Source: Streptosporangium roseum DSM 43021 (lineage in GTDB: Bacteria > Actinomycetota > Actinomycetes > Streptosporangiales > Streptosporangiaceae). Taken from it: a stretch of 64,000 bases of DNA. Below are positions 7,464 to 15,806 of this stretch, one piece after another. The position numbers were made by a program, and so were the translations under genes. Each line of letters starts with the position of its first letter. Within the stretch, counting starts at the first letter, position 1. The notes below the pieces were generated by a model that was not told where the DNA came from, did no database searches, and saw only the letters and a program-made list of their open reading frames with translations. The stretch spans positions 3,782,001 to 3,846,000 of the forward strand of contig NC_013595.1 of the NCBI RefSeq assembly GCF_000024865.1, in the 5' to 3' direction.

Positions 7464-7536
7464 GTCGGGTGCGGGTTCGAGTCCCGCTGGGCGCTCCACA
7501 TGCGTTCGTAGCTTAATGGCAGAGCACGACATCGTC
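7464..7536 (+). tRNA. Circularly permuted tRNA-like gene, unit 2 (glycine-like acceptor)
   Basis: The 3' half carries anticodon-stem strand GTCG (7464-7467), a T arm GCGGG/CCCGC around TTCGAGT (7471-7487), acceptor strand TGGGCGC (7488-7494), T73 at 7495 and an encoded CCA (7496-7498). Only three bases later the 5' half begins: acceptor GCGTTCG (7502-7508), TA (7509-7510), D arm GCTTAATGGCAGAGC (7511-7525), A26 and anticodon-stem strand CGAC (7527-7530). The acceptor pairs 7/7 (three G-U) and the anticodon stem 4/4. G1-C72, C2-G71, G3-C70 and U73, with this D arm, are typical of tRNA-Gly, yet I find no glycine anticodon in the expected place. Confidence 0.6.
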
Positions 7537-7589
7537 AGAGATGACCGGCCCTCTTAAACGCGCTGACGCCGTGACATGGCGGCACCCAA

Positions 7590-7623
7590 GGCCCCCGGGG
7601 AATGGACAACCTCCCCGGGGGCC
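7590..7623. terminator. Strong hairpin terminator
   Basis: A perfect 12-bp stem (7590-7601 with 7612-7623) with a 10-nt loop lies ~55 nt after the second tRNA-like unit and ~100 nt downstream of the convergent HU-like gene. It probably ends transcription from both sides. Confidence 0.75.
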
Positions 7624-7723
7624 GTCGCCTGTCCCGGCCCGCCTCCGCCCCGCGCCGGTTCCGGTGCGGGACCCTGCTTCCGTACGGCGGCGCGCGGCGT
7701 CGGCGCCCGGGGAGGGGGAGCGG

Positions 7724-8011
7724 TCAGTCCTTCTTGCGTTGCCGGATGAGGCCCATGAACCCCGGGCTCGGCTTGAACTTGGCCGTCCAGGTCTCGGCGA
7801 TCTCCAGAGGTTCGCCGGTCTGCGGGTTGCGTCCGGTCCGCGCCGGCTTGTGCACGATCTCGAAGGACCCGAATCCGGGGATCGCGACCTTGTCCTCGGC
7901 CGCCACGGCCGTCTGGATGGTCCCCAGGATCGCCTCCAGGGCGGCGGCGGTCTGCCGCCGGCTGAGCCCCGCCTCAGCCGCGGCCTTCTCGATCAGCTCG
8001 CGCTTGTTCAT
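7724..8011 (-). CDS. HU/IHF-family DNA-binding protein
   Basis: This 95-residue protein opens with MNKRELIEKAAAEAGLSRRQ, the standard HU N-terminal helix. It carries the PGFGSFEIVHKPARTGRNPQ core, with the RxGRNPxTG arm that inserts in the DNA minor groove. It ends in a short basic RQRKKD tail and lacks the long Lys/Ala-rich extension of mycobacterial Hlp or Streptomyces HupS, so it resembles HupA-type chromosomal architectural proteins. The start at 8011 is chosen for the conserved MNK; no clear ribosome site precedes it. Upstream in-frame starts at 8029 and 8044 would add 6 or 11 atypical residues. Confidence 0.9.
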   Translation of the reverse strand: MNKRELIEKAAAEAGLSRRQTAAALEAILGTIQTAVAAEDKVAIPGFGSFEIVHKPARTGRNPQTGEPLEIAETWTAKFKPSPGFMGLIRQRKKD

Positions 8012-8139
8012 GGGGATAGTTAACGCCATCGGGGCCGGATCCATCGAGCCCCGCCCGCCTCTCGCGGTCCTCCGCGTCGGAGGACGGCCGGGATCCGGGG
8101 GTGATCGCGCCCCGAGGGGCCCCGCGGTCCGACGGCGAG

Positions 8140-8172
8140 AGTGCCTGCCGCCTCGACGAGGTGGCAGGCACT
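8140..8172 (-). terminator. Hairpin terminator behind the 35-residue gene
   Basis: Arms 8140-8149 and 8163-8172 pair perfectly over 10 bp, and the loop itself holds a CCTC/GAGG mini-stem. It starts eight bases past the stop codon of the leftward small gene. Confidence 0.7.
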
Positions 8173-8179
8173 CCGCAGC

Positions 8180-8287
8180 TCAGCGGTCGGACTGGGCGGC
8201 CAGCCGTTCCGCCTCCTCGTACAGGGCCTCAACGAGGAGGAACTCCAGTCGGAGGTCTTCGTCAACGAGGCCGTCCAGAACTTCCAT
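8180..8287 (-). CDS. Very small acidic helical protein (35 aa)
   Basis: The product begins MEVLDGLVDEDLRLEF and continues as a strongly acidic, probably single amphipathic helix ending AERLAAQSDR. It starts at ATG 8287-8285 with GGGAGG five bases upstream, and third codon positions are almost all G or C. A hairpin terminator follows. It lies ~105 nt behind another small leftward gene (8393-8566). No family is recognised; a regulatory or antitoxin-like partner role is conceivable but not shown. Confidence 0.6.
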   Translation of the reverse strand: MEVLDGLVDEDLRLEFLLVEALYEEAERLAAQSDR

Positions 8288-8392
8288 ACGGGCCTCCCTG
8301 CCTAGACCGACGTCTCAGGAATCCCAGAAGTTCACGCCGATACCGAATCGGACTCGGTTGTGATCAATACTTGACCGTCCGGAGGCCGGCTC

Positions 8393-8566
8393 CTACGTCT
8401 CGACGAGTTCGGCCAGGTTCACGAGCCGGCCGACCTCGCGCACGTCCATGCAGTAGGCGAGCACCATCCGCTGTCCACCGACCCGCTGGGTCACGCGCAG
8501 ACACGGGAGATCGTTGAGCATGATCGCCTCGACTTCGATGCCGTCCGGCCCTTGCCAGATACCCAT
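8393..8566 (-). CDS. Small conserved protein (57 aa)
   Basis: The predicted product starts MGIWQGPDGIEVEAIML and contains LRVTQRVGGQRMVLAYC, VREVGRLVNLAELVE. The pattern suggests a small beta-rich N-terminus and a C-terminal helix. I recall similar short proteins in Streptosporangiales, always hypothetical. The start is ATG 8566; the upstream ribosome site is poor, so leaderless translation is possible. It probably shares a transcript with the 35-residue gene downstream. Confidence 0.6.
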   Translation of the reverse strand: MGIWQGPDGIEVEAIMLNDLPCLRVTQRVGGQRMVLAYCMDVREVGRLVNLAELVET

Positions 8567-8728
8567 GAGGTCGAGGCTACGAAGAGTCAGGTAAGGCCGG
8601 GGTAACTATCCGGGCATATCGTGATGGTCTGTGCCGGACGCACCACTTTTCCCACAGTTAGGCGATGATTAGCCGAGTTGCTGTGGGTAACAGAACGTCA
8701 TAATCCGAGTAATCGAGGAGAAGTCAAC

Positions 8729-9037
8729 ATGGCTCTGCCTAAGCTAACCCCCGAACAGCGTCAGGCCGCCCTTGCCAAGGCCGCCGAGACCCGTACGGCC
8801 CGTGCCAAGCTTCTGGCCGAGGTCAAAGCCGGTTCCGTGAGCCTTGAGCAGCTGCTGGGCCGCGACGACGAGATCGCCAAGCGCATCAAGGTGTCGCAGG
8901 CGCTGCGCGCGCTGCCCGGCATCGGCAATGTGAAGGCCGCCCAGCTCATGGCGGAGGCCGACGTGGATGAGGCCCGTCGTCTCGGTGGGCTCGGCGTCCA
9001 GCAGCGCCGCAAGCTGATCGAGGCCGTCGCCGGCTGA
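8729..9037 (+). CDS. mihF: Actinobacterial integration host factor (mIHF/sIHF)
   Basis: The 102-residue protein starts at ATG 8729 with GAGGAG eight bases upstream; an earlier in-frame start at 8678 lacks the family start. It has the diagnostic mIHF sequence: MALPKLTPEQRQAALAKA, a helical linker, and the helix-two-turn-helix with ALPGIGNVKAAQLM, ending RRKLIEAVAG. The family binds DNA non-specifically, compacts the nucleoid, and in Streptomyces affects sporulation and antibiotic production. Upstream, CCCACAG (8651-8657) and CTGTGGG (8681-8687) form a loose inverted repeat. Restriction of this fold to actinobacteria supports the host assignment. Confidence 0.95.
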   Translation: MALPKLTPEQRQAALAKAAETRTARAKLLAEVKAGSVSLEQLLGRDDEIAKRIKVSQALRALPGIGNVKAAQLMAEADVDEARRLGGLGVQQRRKLIEAVAG

Positions 9038-9154
9038 TCCGCCGGCACGGCCGGGCCCGGCCACGCAGCGGGCCGTACCGCTTGAACCGCTCCGAGAACG
9101 GGTGACCGTCCGGGAGCGGGCGGGGCGGCTTCAGGGCCGGGCCCCGGGCAGTGA

Positions 9155-9201
9155 GAGGCCCCGCCGGACGGACTCGGGGGATATCCGTACGGCGGGGCCT
9201 C
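9155..9201. terminator. 12-bp hairpin between mihF and aceA
   Basis: Arms 9155-9166 and 9190-9201 are perfect complements with a 23-nt loop. The element lies between two convergent genes and probably terminates both. The rest of 9038-9284 shows no convincing gene. Confidence 0.7.
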
Positions 9202-9284
9202 GTTCTACGACCTGGTCACCGAGCTCGCCCGGGAAGGAGTCCCATGCCCTGGAAGCGCCCCGGGCGGGCTCGGGGTCCGAAGGG

Positions 9285-10577
<1,293 letters not shown>

Positions 10578-10817
10578 TTTTTCACTCCTTGTCGTCCCCT
10601 GGGTGCCTTGCTCTGAGTGTGTGCTCGGGCGAAACAGGCAAACAAGGTCGATCTTCGCGAAAAAACCTTCATTTTTATCGTCTGGCGAATATCGGTCGGT
10701 ATGCAGGAGAGAAGAATTTAAGAGTTTGCGCTATGGACTAGACCAATCCCACGAGGTGGATCACCGGATCCGGAGGTGCGTTGAAATAACTACGGAAATT
10801 TCGTTTAACATCGTGCT
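10578..10817. promoter_or_regulatory. Divergent aceA / ramB-like promoter region
   Basis: This 240-bp AT-rich (for this genome) stretch separates aceA from its divergent regulator. It contains candidate operator half-sites of the RamB kind (TTTGC-containing, e.g. GAGTTTGCGC near 10722) and TTCGCG/GCGAA segments near 10655-10690. I cannot assign exact operators. Confidence 0.5.
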
Positions 10818-12287
10818 ATGGCATCGTTGGTCGGTGAAGAACCGCTGTCCTTGACGCAGGAGCTCGATCTCATCGCGTTCGGTCAGCGACTGAGACACCT
10901 GCGCAAGCAGCGCGGTCTCACCCTCTCCGACCTGGGCGAACGCGTCAGCCGCGCGCCGAGCCAGCTCTCCCTGCTGGAGAACGGCAAGCGCGAGCCGAAG
11001 CTCTCCCTGCTGAAGTCCCTCGCCACCGCGCTCAACGTGCCGGTCGAGGAGCTGCTCCGCCGCCAGGCGCCCAGCAGGCGGGCGCAGCTGGAGATGGCCC
11101 TGGAGGAGGCGCAGCGCGACCCGCTGTATGCCGGACTCGGCCTGGCCAGGCTGAAGGTCTCCGCCCGCGTCCCCAACGACGTGCTCGAACACATCCTCGG
11201 CCTGTACGGCGAGCTGCGTTCACGCCAGGCCAAGGGCACCGCCACCCCCGAGGAGGCACGGGTGGCCAACGCCGAGCTCCGCCGGATGCAGCGCGAGCGG
11301 GGCAACTACTTCGAGGAGATCGAGAAGGCCGCGGCCGAGGCGCTCTCCGCGGTCGGCTACCGCACCGGCGCGCTGTCGCAGAGCACCGTCCAGGCCCTGG
11401 TCACCCACTTCGGCTACACCGTGCGGACCGTCCAGGACCTGCCGCGCACGGTCCGCTCCATCACCGACCTGCGCAACCGGCGCATCTACGTCAAGCACGA
11501 GCAGCTCGGCATGCACACCCCGCGCACGATCCTGCTGCAGACCCTCGGCCACCTCGCCCTCGGCCACCACAAGCCCCGTGACTTCGCCGACTTCCTCCGC
11601 CAGCGGACCGAGGCCAACTACTTCGCCGCCGCCGTGCTGGTGCCCGAGGCCACTGCGGTACCGTACCTGCGGGAGGCCAAGCAGGACCGCGCGCTGAGCG
11701 TGGAGGACCTGCGGGACGTCTTCGCCGTCTCCTACGAGATGGCCGCGCACCGCTTCACCAACCTGGCCACCCACTTCCTGGACCTGGTCTGCCACTTCGT
11801 CCGCAACGACGCCGGCGGGATCATCTACAAGGCCTACGAGAACGACGGCATCGTCTTCCCGGCCGACGAGCAGGGCGCGATCGAGGGGCAGCGGATGTGC
11901 CTGCAGTGGTCGGGCCGGCAGGTCTTCCGCTCCCCGGACAGGTTCTCCGTCTTCTACCAGTACTCCGACTCGCCCACCGGCACCTACTTCTGCGTCGCCC
12001 ACGTCGATCCCTCCCGGGAGCGGGACTTCGCCATCACCCTCGGCGTGCCGTACCGCGAATCACGCTGGTTCCGCGGCCGGGAGACCACCCACCGCACCAA
12101 GTCCGGCTGCCCCACCGGCGACTGCTGCCGCCGTCCGCCCGTCGAGCTCACCCAGCGCTGGGAGGGCTACGCCTGGCCCTCGGCCCGCGGCAACTCCCAC
12201 GTCCTGGCCGCCCTGCCGCCCGGGTCCTTCCCCGGCGTGGACGAGGCCGACGTCTACACCTTCCTGGAGCGTCACGCGCTCGAGTGA
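10818..12287 (+). CDS. RamB/ScfR-type XRE-family regulator
   Basis: The predicted product is 489 residues from ATG 10818. An N-terminal XRE helix-turn-helix (residues ~18-75: LRHLRKQRGLTLSDLGERVSRAPSQLS) is followed by a central region with an IrrE/ImmA-like segment (HLALGHHK) lacking a clear intact zinc site. The C-terminal ScfR domain carries the cysteines in SGCPTGDCC. This is the architecture of short-chain fatty acyl-CoA regulators, including RamB, which controls acetate metabolism and represses aceA/aceB in Corynebacterium glutamicum. Divergence from aceA over 240 bp makes aceA the likely target. Its 3' end overlaps the convergent CHAT gene by 16 bp. Confidence 0.88.
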   Translation: MASLVGEEPLSLTQELDLIAFGQRLRHLRKQRGLTLSDLGERVSRAPSQLSLLENGKREPKLSLLKSLATALNVPVEELLRRQAPSRRAQLEMALEEAQRDPLYAGLGLARLKVSARVPNDVLEHILGLYGELRSRQAKGTATPEEARVANAELRRMQRERGNYFEEIEKAAAEALSAVGYRTGALSQSTVQALVTHFGYTVRTVQDLPRTVRSITDLRNRRIYVKHEQLGMHTPRTILLQTLGHLALGHHKPRDFADFLRQRTEANYFAAAVLVPEATAVPYLREAKQDRALSVEDLRDVFAVSYEMAAHRFTNLATHFLDLVCHFVRNDAGGIIYKAYENDGIVFPADEQGAIEGQRMCLQWSGRQVFRSPDRFSVFYQYSDSPTGTYFCVAHVDPSRERDFAITLGVPYRESRWFRGRETTHRTKSGCPTGDCCRRPPVELTQRWEGYAWPSARGNSHVLAALPPGSFPGVDEADVYTFLERHALE

Positions 12288-14404
12288 CCCCGCGACAGCG
12301 TGAGCGACGGGTGGCCGAAGAACCGGTAGGCGGGCCCCGTGGCGGGGACCTGGCAGCGCAGGGAGCGCAGCACCTCGGCCGGGGGCTCGCCGCCGAGGCA
12401 GCGGCGGTAGAACTCCGGTGCCAGGCCGTCGCCGACGGGCCAGAGCGGGGCGACGACCCCGCTCGCGCCCGCGAGCAGGAACGCCTGGCAGTCTCCGGGC
12501 TCCTCAAGGAAGACGAACGGGCCCTCGCCCATGCCCCGGCCCAGGGAGTCGAACGCCTCGCCGCCGGAGGTGAAGTGGATCATGTCCGGTGGATCGCCCA
12601 GCATCGCCAGCACCTCGCCGAGCACCGGGGTGACCCGGGCGGCGCCGTAGGCGGTGACCAGCGGATGGGGCTCCGCCCCGCCGTACACGACCGCCATGCT
12701 GTCGCCTCGCGCGCGCACCGGCGGAGGCAGCTCGGGACGCCGCCCGCCGAGGGGCCAGCGGCCGATCACCGTCTGGCAGTTCAGGAAGGCGGGGGCGGAG
12801 CGGTCGAACGGCTGCTCCAGCGTGGCCAGCTCCCAGGGGATGTGCGGCTCCTGGGAGAGGACCAGCACGCTCGGGCGTCGCGGGGCCACGCGCCCGGCCA
12901 CCGCGTTCAGCAGCTCCCAGAACCCCCGCGGGATCTCCGAGGCGACCTGCCGGCCCATGTCCTCGACCGTCCGCGCCCGCTCCGCCACATGCCGCCCGAA
13001 CTCGGAGGTCCGCATCCCCAGGTCGCACGCCTCCGCCTGGTCGGGGGTGGTGAAGTGCGGGGACTGGTAGGTCCACCACAGCAGCCCCGGCCGGTCGCCG
13101 TGGACGATGACCACCGTGACGTCCGCCGGCTCCCCGCCGCCGGCCACCCGCACCCGGGTTCCCGCGACCGGCTGAGGGACGCTCTCCCGGCCGAGCAGCC
13201 CGGGGGAGTCGAGGACCGCGAGCGCGCGCACGCCGAACCCGGTCACCTGACCGCCGACGGAGTGGACCGCCTGGATCTGCCGGGCGACCGCCGGCTGGTC
13301 CTGAGGGAGGGCGACCAGGCGGACCGTCGCCTTCGGGTACGGCGAGGCCCCGTCGACGCGGAGCCGCACCCGCCACCCGCCGGGCGCCTCGAACCCCTCG
13401 GCGACGATCTGGATGTCCAGGTCGACCGGCTCGTGGGTGAAGGGCGCCTCCTGGCCGCCGGGTACGGCTCCGGAGGCAAGAGCGGCTCCGGGTGAGGCGT
13501 CGGCCCCGGGCGGCGCCCCCGTGCCGGGTGGGGTTCCCGCCCCGGGGAACGGGGCGGTTCCGGAGGAGTCGGCTCTGGGGGAGAGGCCGACCTCGATCTC
13601 GATCCCCCAGCCCGCCACCACCTCGCCGGGCGCCTCGATCAGCGGGAACGCCTCCCACTCCGGCCCGGTGGGAGCGGGTTGCCTGCGCCGCCTGCGGAAG
13701 GCCCCGGTCAGCCGGCCGAGCACGGAGTGGCCACGGTCGGACGGGGGAGGTGCCCCCTGCTGGGGCTGAGGTCCGTGGCCGGGGGACGTGCCGGCCGGTG
13801 CCTGGCCGGCCCCCGGCCGGTCCGGCCCGTCCTGGCCGTGCGGCGGGTGCCCCGCGCCGACGGGCCCGTGCGGCGGGTGCCCCGCGTCGGCGGGGCCGTA
13901 CGGCGGGTGCCCCGGACCGGCGGGGCCGTACGGCGGGTGCCCCGGACCGGCGGGTCCGGGGGGCGGGGCCGGGTGCCCCGGAGGCGGAGCCGGACTCGTG
14001 TGCCCCGGTGGCGGGTCCGGGGGCGCGGAGCCGGGCGGCGTGTCCGGGCCGTCCGGGCCGGAGGGGCCCGGCGGCAGGTCCGGACCGGTGAGGCCAGGCG
14101 ATGGGGCCGGGCCGGCGGGGCCCGGTGACGGGGCCGGGCCGATGGGGCCCGGTGACGACAGGTCCGGCACCTCGGTCAGGGCCTGCTCGTTCAGGCGGCG
14201 CAGCAGGGCGAACCGCTCCCAGGCGGGGCCGTACTGGGCGATGAGCATCACGATGACGTCGGCCAGCGGCCCCGGATCCTGCCTGCCCTCCTCGGCCAGC
14301 AGCGGATCGAGCCGCTCCCGCAGCTCGCCGGAGGCCGCGCCCAGCAAATGGTCAAGCTCGTCGCGGACGGTACGGGCCGCCCTCATCACCGCCACCGGTT
14401 CCAT
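12272..14404 (-). CDS. CHAT-fold protein with long Pro/Gly linker
   Basis: The predicted product is 710 residues, starting at ATG 14404-14402 behind GAGGGGGG. Residues 1-80 form a helical adaptor-like domain. Residues ~85-260 are a Pro/Gly-rich linker with GHPPYGPAGP repeats, followed by a basic RRRRR patch. A beta-rich domain spans ~270-420, and a C-terminal CHAT caspase-like domain spans ~430-710 (PHIPWELATLE, MIHFTSGGEA, AFLLAGASGVVAPLWPVGD). In active CHAT proteases the His comes as HFxGHG and the Cys as NAC/SAC before the LAAGA helix. Here the second His position reads Gly (614) and the Cys strand is shortened (FVFLEEPGDCQAF). It may therefore be a non-proteolytic CHAT scaffold. CHAT proteins are common in bacterial conflict and cell-death systems. 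Confidence 0.75.
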   Translation of the reverse strand: MEPVAVMRAARTVRDELDHLLGAASGELRERLDPLLAEEGRQDPGPLADVIVMLIAQYGPAWERFALLRRLNEQALTEVPDLSSPGPIGPAPSPGPAGPAPSPGLTGPDLPPGPSGPDGPDTPPGSAPPDPPPGHTSPAPPPGHPAPPPGPAGPGHPPYGPAGPGHPPYGPADAGHPPHGPVGAGHPPHGQDGPDRPGAGQAPAGTSPGHGPQPQQGAPPPSDRGHSVLGRLTGAFRRRRRQPAPTGPEWEAFPLIEAPGEVVAGWGIEIEVGLSPRADSSGTAPFPGAGTPPGTGAPPGADASPGAALASGAVPGGQEAPFTHEPVDLDIQIVAEGFEAPGGWRVRLRVDGASPYPKATVRLVALPQDQPAVARQIQAVHSVGGQVTGFGVRALAVLDSPGLLGRESVPQPVAGTRVRVAGGGEPADVTVVIVHGDRPGLLWWTYQSPHFTTPDQAEACDLGMRTSEFGRHVAERARTVEDMGRQVASEIPRGFWELLNAVAGRVAPRRPSVLVLSQEPHIPWELATLEQPFDRSAPAFLNCQTVIGRWPLGGRRPELPPPVRARGDSMAVVYGGAEPHPLVTAYGAARVTPVLGEVLAMLGDPPDMIHFTSGGEAFDSLGRGMGEGPFVFLEEPGDCQAFLLAGASGVVAPLWPVGDGLAPEFYRRCLGGEPPAEVLRSLRCQVPATGPAYRFFGHPSLTLSRGHSSA
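13841..13960 (-). repeat. Four 30-bp tandem repeats in the CHAT linker
   Basis: Four consecutive 30-bp units begin with CGGCGGGTGCCCCG at 13841, 13871, 13901 and 13931. On the minus strand they encode GHPPYGPAGP-like decapeptides. Copy number probably varies between strains. Confidence 0.85.
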
Positions 14405-14534
14405 ACCGCCCCCCTCGCTCCGGTCTGATCCGATCTTCCCACCTGTGGGGACAGGTCGGGATCGGGTACCCGGTGACAATCGGCGCCACATAGGGTGATA
14501 GCCGTGAGTTCCGAGGTGATGGAAAGGGTGGGCT

Positions 14535-15491
14535 GTGCTGCCTGAGGTGGAGGCATGGCTGCGTGGGCACACTTCATCATCGGACGACTGGTCGGTGCCG
14601 TGGCTGCTGGAGGCCAAGGGCGACACGACGGTCAGCGTCGTGCTGCCCGCCCGTGACGAGGCGGAGACGGTGGGGGAGATCGTCACCGCGATCCGGCGCG
14701 ACCTGATGGAGGCGGTGCCCCTCGTCGACGAGCTGGTGGTCATCGACTCCCGCTCCGTCGACGACACCGCCGTGCGTGCCGCGCGGGCGGGCGCCAGGGT
14801 GATCGCGCAGGACGACATCCTGCCCGACCTGAAGCCGATGGACGGCAAGGGCGAGGCGCTGTGGAAGTCCCTCGCCGCGACCTCCGGCGACCTGCTGGTC
14901 TTCATCGACGCCGACCTGCGGGAGTTCCGCACGTCGTTCGTGACCGGGCTGCTCGGCCCGCTGTTCGCCGACCCGGGCGTGGCCTACGTCAAGGGCTGCT
15001 ACGACCGGCCGCTGCAGAACGTGCAGAGCGGCGGCGGCCGGGTCACCGAGCTCGTCGCACGGCCCCTGCTCAACCTGCACTGGCCGTTGCTGGCCGGGTT
15101 CGTGCAACCCCTCGCGGGGGAGTACGCCGGGCGCCGGTCCGTGCTGGAGCGGGTCCCGTTCGTCACCGGCTACGGCGTGGAGCTGGGCCTGCTGATCGAT
15201 CTGCTCGACCTCGCCGGCCTCGACGCCCTCGCCCAGGTCGACCTGGGCCGCCGCGTCCACTCCCACCAGTCGACCGAGGCGCTGGGCGGCATGGCCTCCC
15301 AGATCCTGCAGACCTCCTGGTCCCGTCTCGAACGCCAGAACATGATGGTCTCCCTGCACACGCCGTCGCTCCGGCTGGCCCAGTTCCGCCGGGGCACGAC
15401 CGGCCATCACGCGACCGTCCGCGACGTGGCCGTGGCCGAACGCCCCCCGATGATCACCATCCCCGGATACTCCGCCGCGCCGGGACGGTGA
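14535..15491 (+). CDS. gpgS: Glucosyl-3-phosphoglycerate synthase
   Basis: This 318-residue GT-A glycosyltransferase (GT81 family) transfers glucose from a nucleotide sugar to 3-phosphoglycerate, the first step towards glucosylglycerate and methylglucose lipopolysaccharides. It shows VSVVLPARDEAETVGEIV, the metal motif DAD in VFIDADLREF, KGCYDRPLQ, and GEYAGRRSVLERVPFVTGYGVE, all typical of GpgS. The start is GTG 14535 with a purine-rich leader (AAGGGTGGG). No gpgP phosphatase is adjacent. The gene lies head to head with the CHAT gene, 130 bp apart. Confidence 0.92.
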   Translation: MLPEVEAWLRGHTSSSDDWSVPWLLEAKGDTTVSVVLPARDEAETVGEIVTAIRRDLMEAVPLVDELVVIDSRSVDDTAVRAARAGARVIAQDDILPDLKPMDGKGEALWKSLAATSGDLLVFIDADLREFRTSFVTGLLGPLFADPGVAYVKGCYDRPLQNVQSGGGRVTELVARPLLNLHWPLLAGFVQPLAGEYAGRRSVLERVPFVTGYGVELGLLIDLLDLAGLDALAQVDLGRRVHSHQSTEALGGMASQILQTSWSRLERQNMMVSLHTPSLRLAQFRRGTTGHHATVRDVAVAERPPMITIPGYSAAPGR

Positions 15492-15663
15492 TCGCGGGTA
15501 CGGCGCGTGGGCCGGCTGCGCCGTACTGCGAGCGGCCGGCGGTGTCCGTGGGCAGCCGCGCCGGGTGGGCGAGGTGGAAGTCGTAGACCTCGCCGGCGTG
15601 GTCCACGGGGTCGTCGCCGGGCGCCGCCACGACCTCGGCCATCCCGTCCGGCACGGCGTACAT
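15454..15663 (-). CDS. Possible small protein or C-terminal gene remnant
   Basis: The minus strand encodes MYAVPDGMAEVVAAPGDDP, then HAGEVYDFHLAHPARLPTDTAG, with almost perfect third-position GC for the first ~48 codons. In-frame coding character extends upstream of the ATG (TGEEKLSGRD), so this may be the end of a truncated gene rather than a 69-residue protein. The last 20 codons overlap the end of gpgS and look random. No ribosome site at normal spacing and no recognised family. Confidence 0.35.
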   Translation of the reverse strand: MYAVPDGMAEVVAAPGDDPVDHAGEVYDFHLAHPARLPTDTAGRSQYGAAGPRAVPAITVPARRSIRGW

Positions 15664-15770
15664 GTCGCGGCCGGACAGTTTCTCCTCGCCGGTGCCGGCC
15701 GTACGCCGTGGGTGCGCGCGGCCGCCGCGGGTTGCGCGGAGCGGTCCGCCCGTCGGTAAAGTAGGGGGGT

Positions 15771-15785
15771 GTTACCGGTGGTAAC
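15771..15785. promoter_or_regulatory. Palindromic operator before the acyl-CoA dehydrogenase gene
   Basis: GTTACCGGTGGTAAC is a 15-bp palindrome (6-bp arms, 3-bp centre) located 22 bp upstream of the acyl-CoA dehydrogenase ATG. Its position between promoter and ribosome site suits a TetR- or MarR-type repressor. No such regulator gene is adjacent. Confidence 0.55.
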
Positions 15786-15806
15786 GCTTCCTGGGAGGAG
15801 TGCACG

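Noticed and set aside
7359..7498. A normal-order tRNA with an intron between the first 5' half and the second 3' half
   Set aside because: GCCGGGA does not pair with TGGGCGC, and GCCGC does not pair with GTCG. Shifting the acceptor by two bases gives five pairs but misplaces T8-A9 and the D arm. The permuted pairing is better at both stems.
8651..8687. DnaA-box-like TTTTCCCACA and inverted repeat upstream of mihF
   Set aside because: Only one imperfect match and no cluster of boxes or origin genes; not evidence of a replication origin.
9190..9260. FYDLVTELAREGV-like plus-strand peptide resembling truncated haemoglobin
   Set aside because: Only about 13 residues look similar and they fall inside the terminator region; too little to call a gene remnant.
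13841..13960. Regularly spaced 30-bp repeats as a CRISPR array
   Set aside because: They are head-to-tail with no spacers and encode a Pro/Gly linker in frame.
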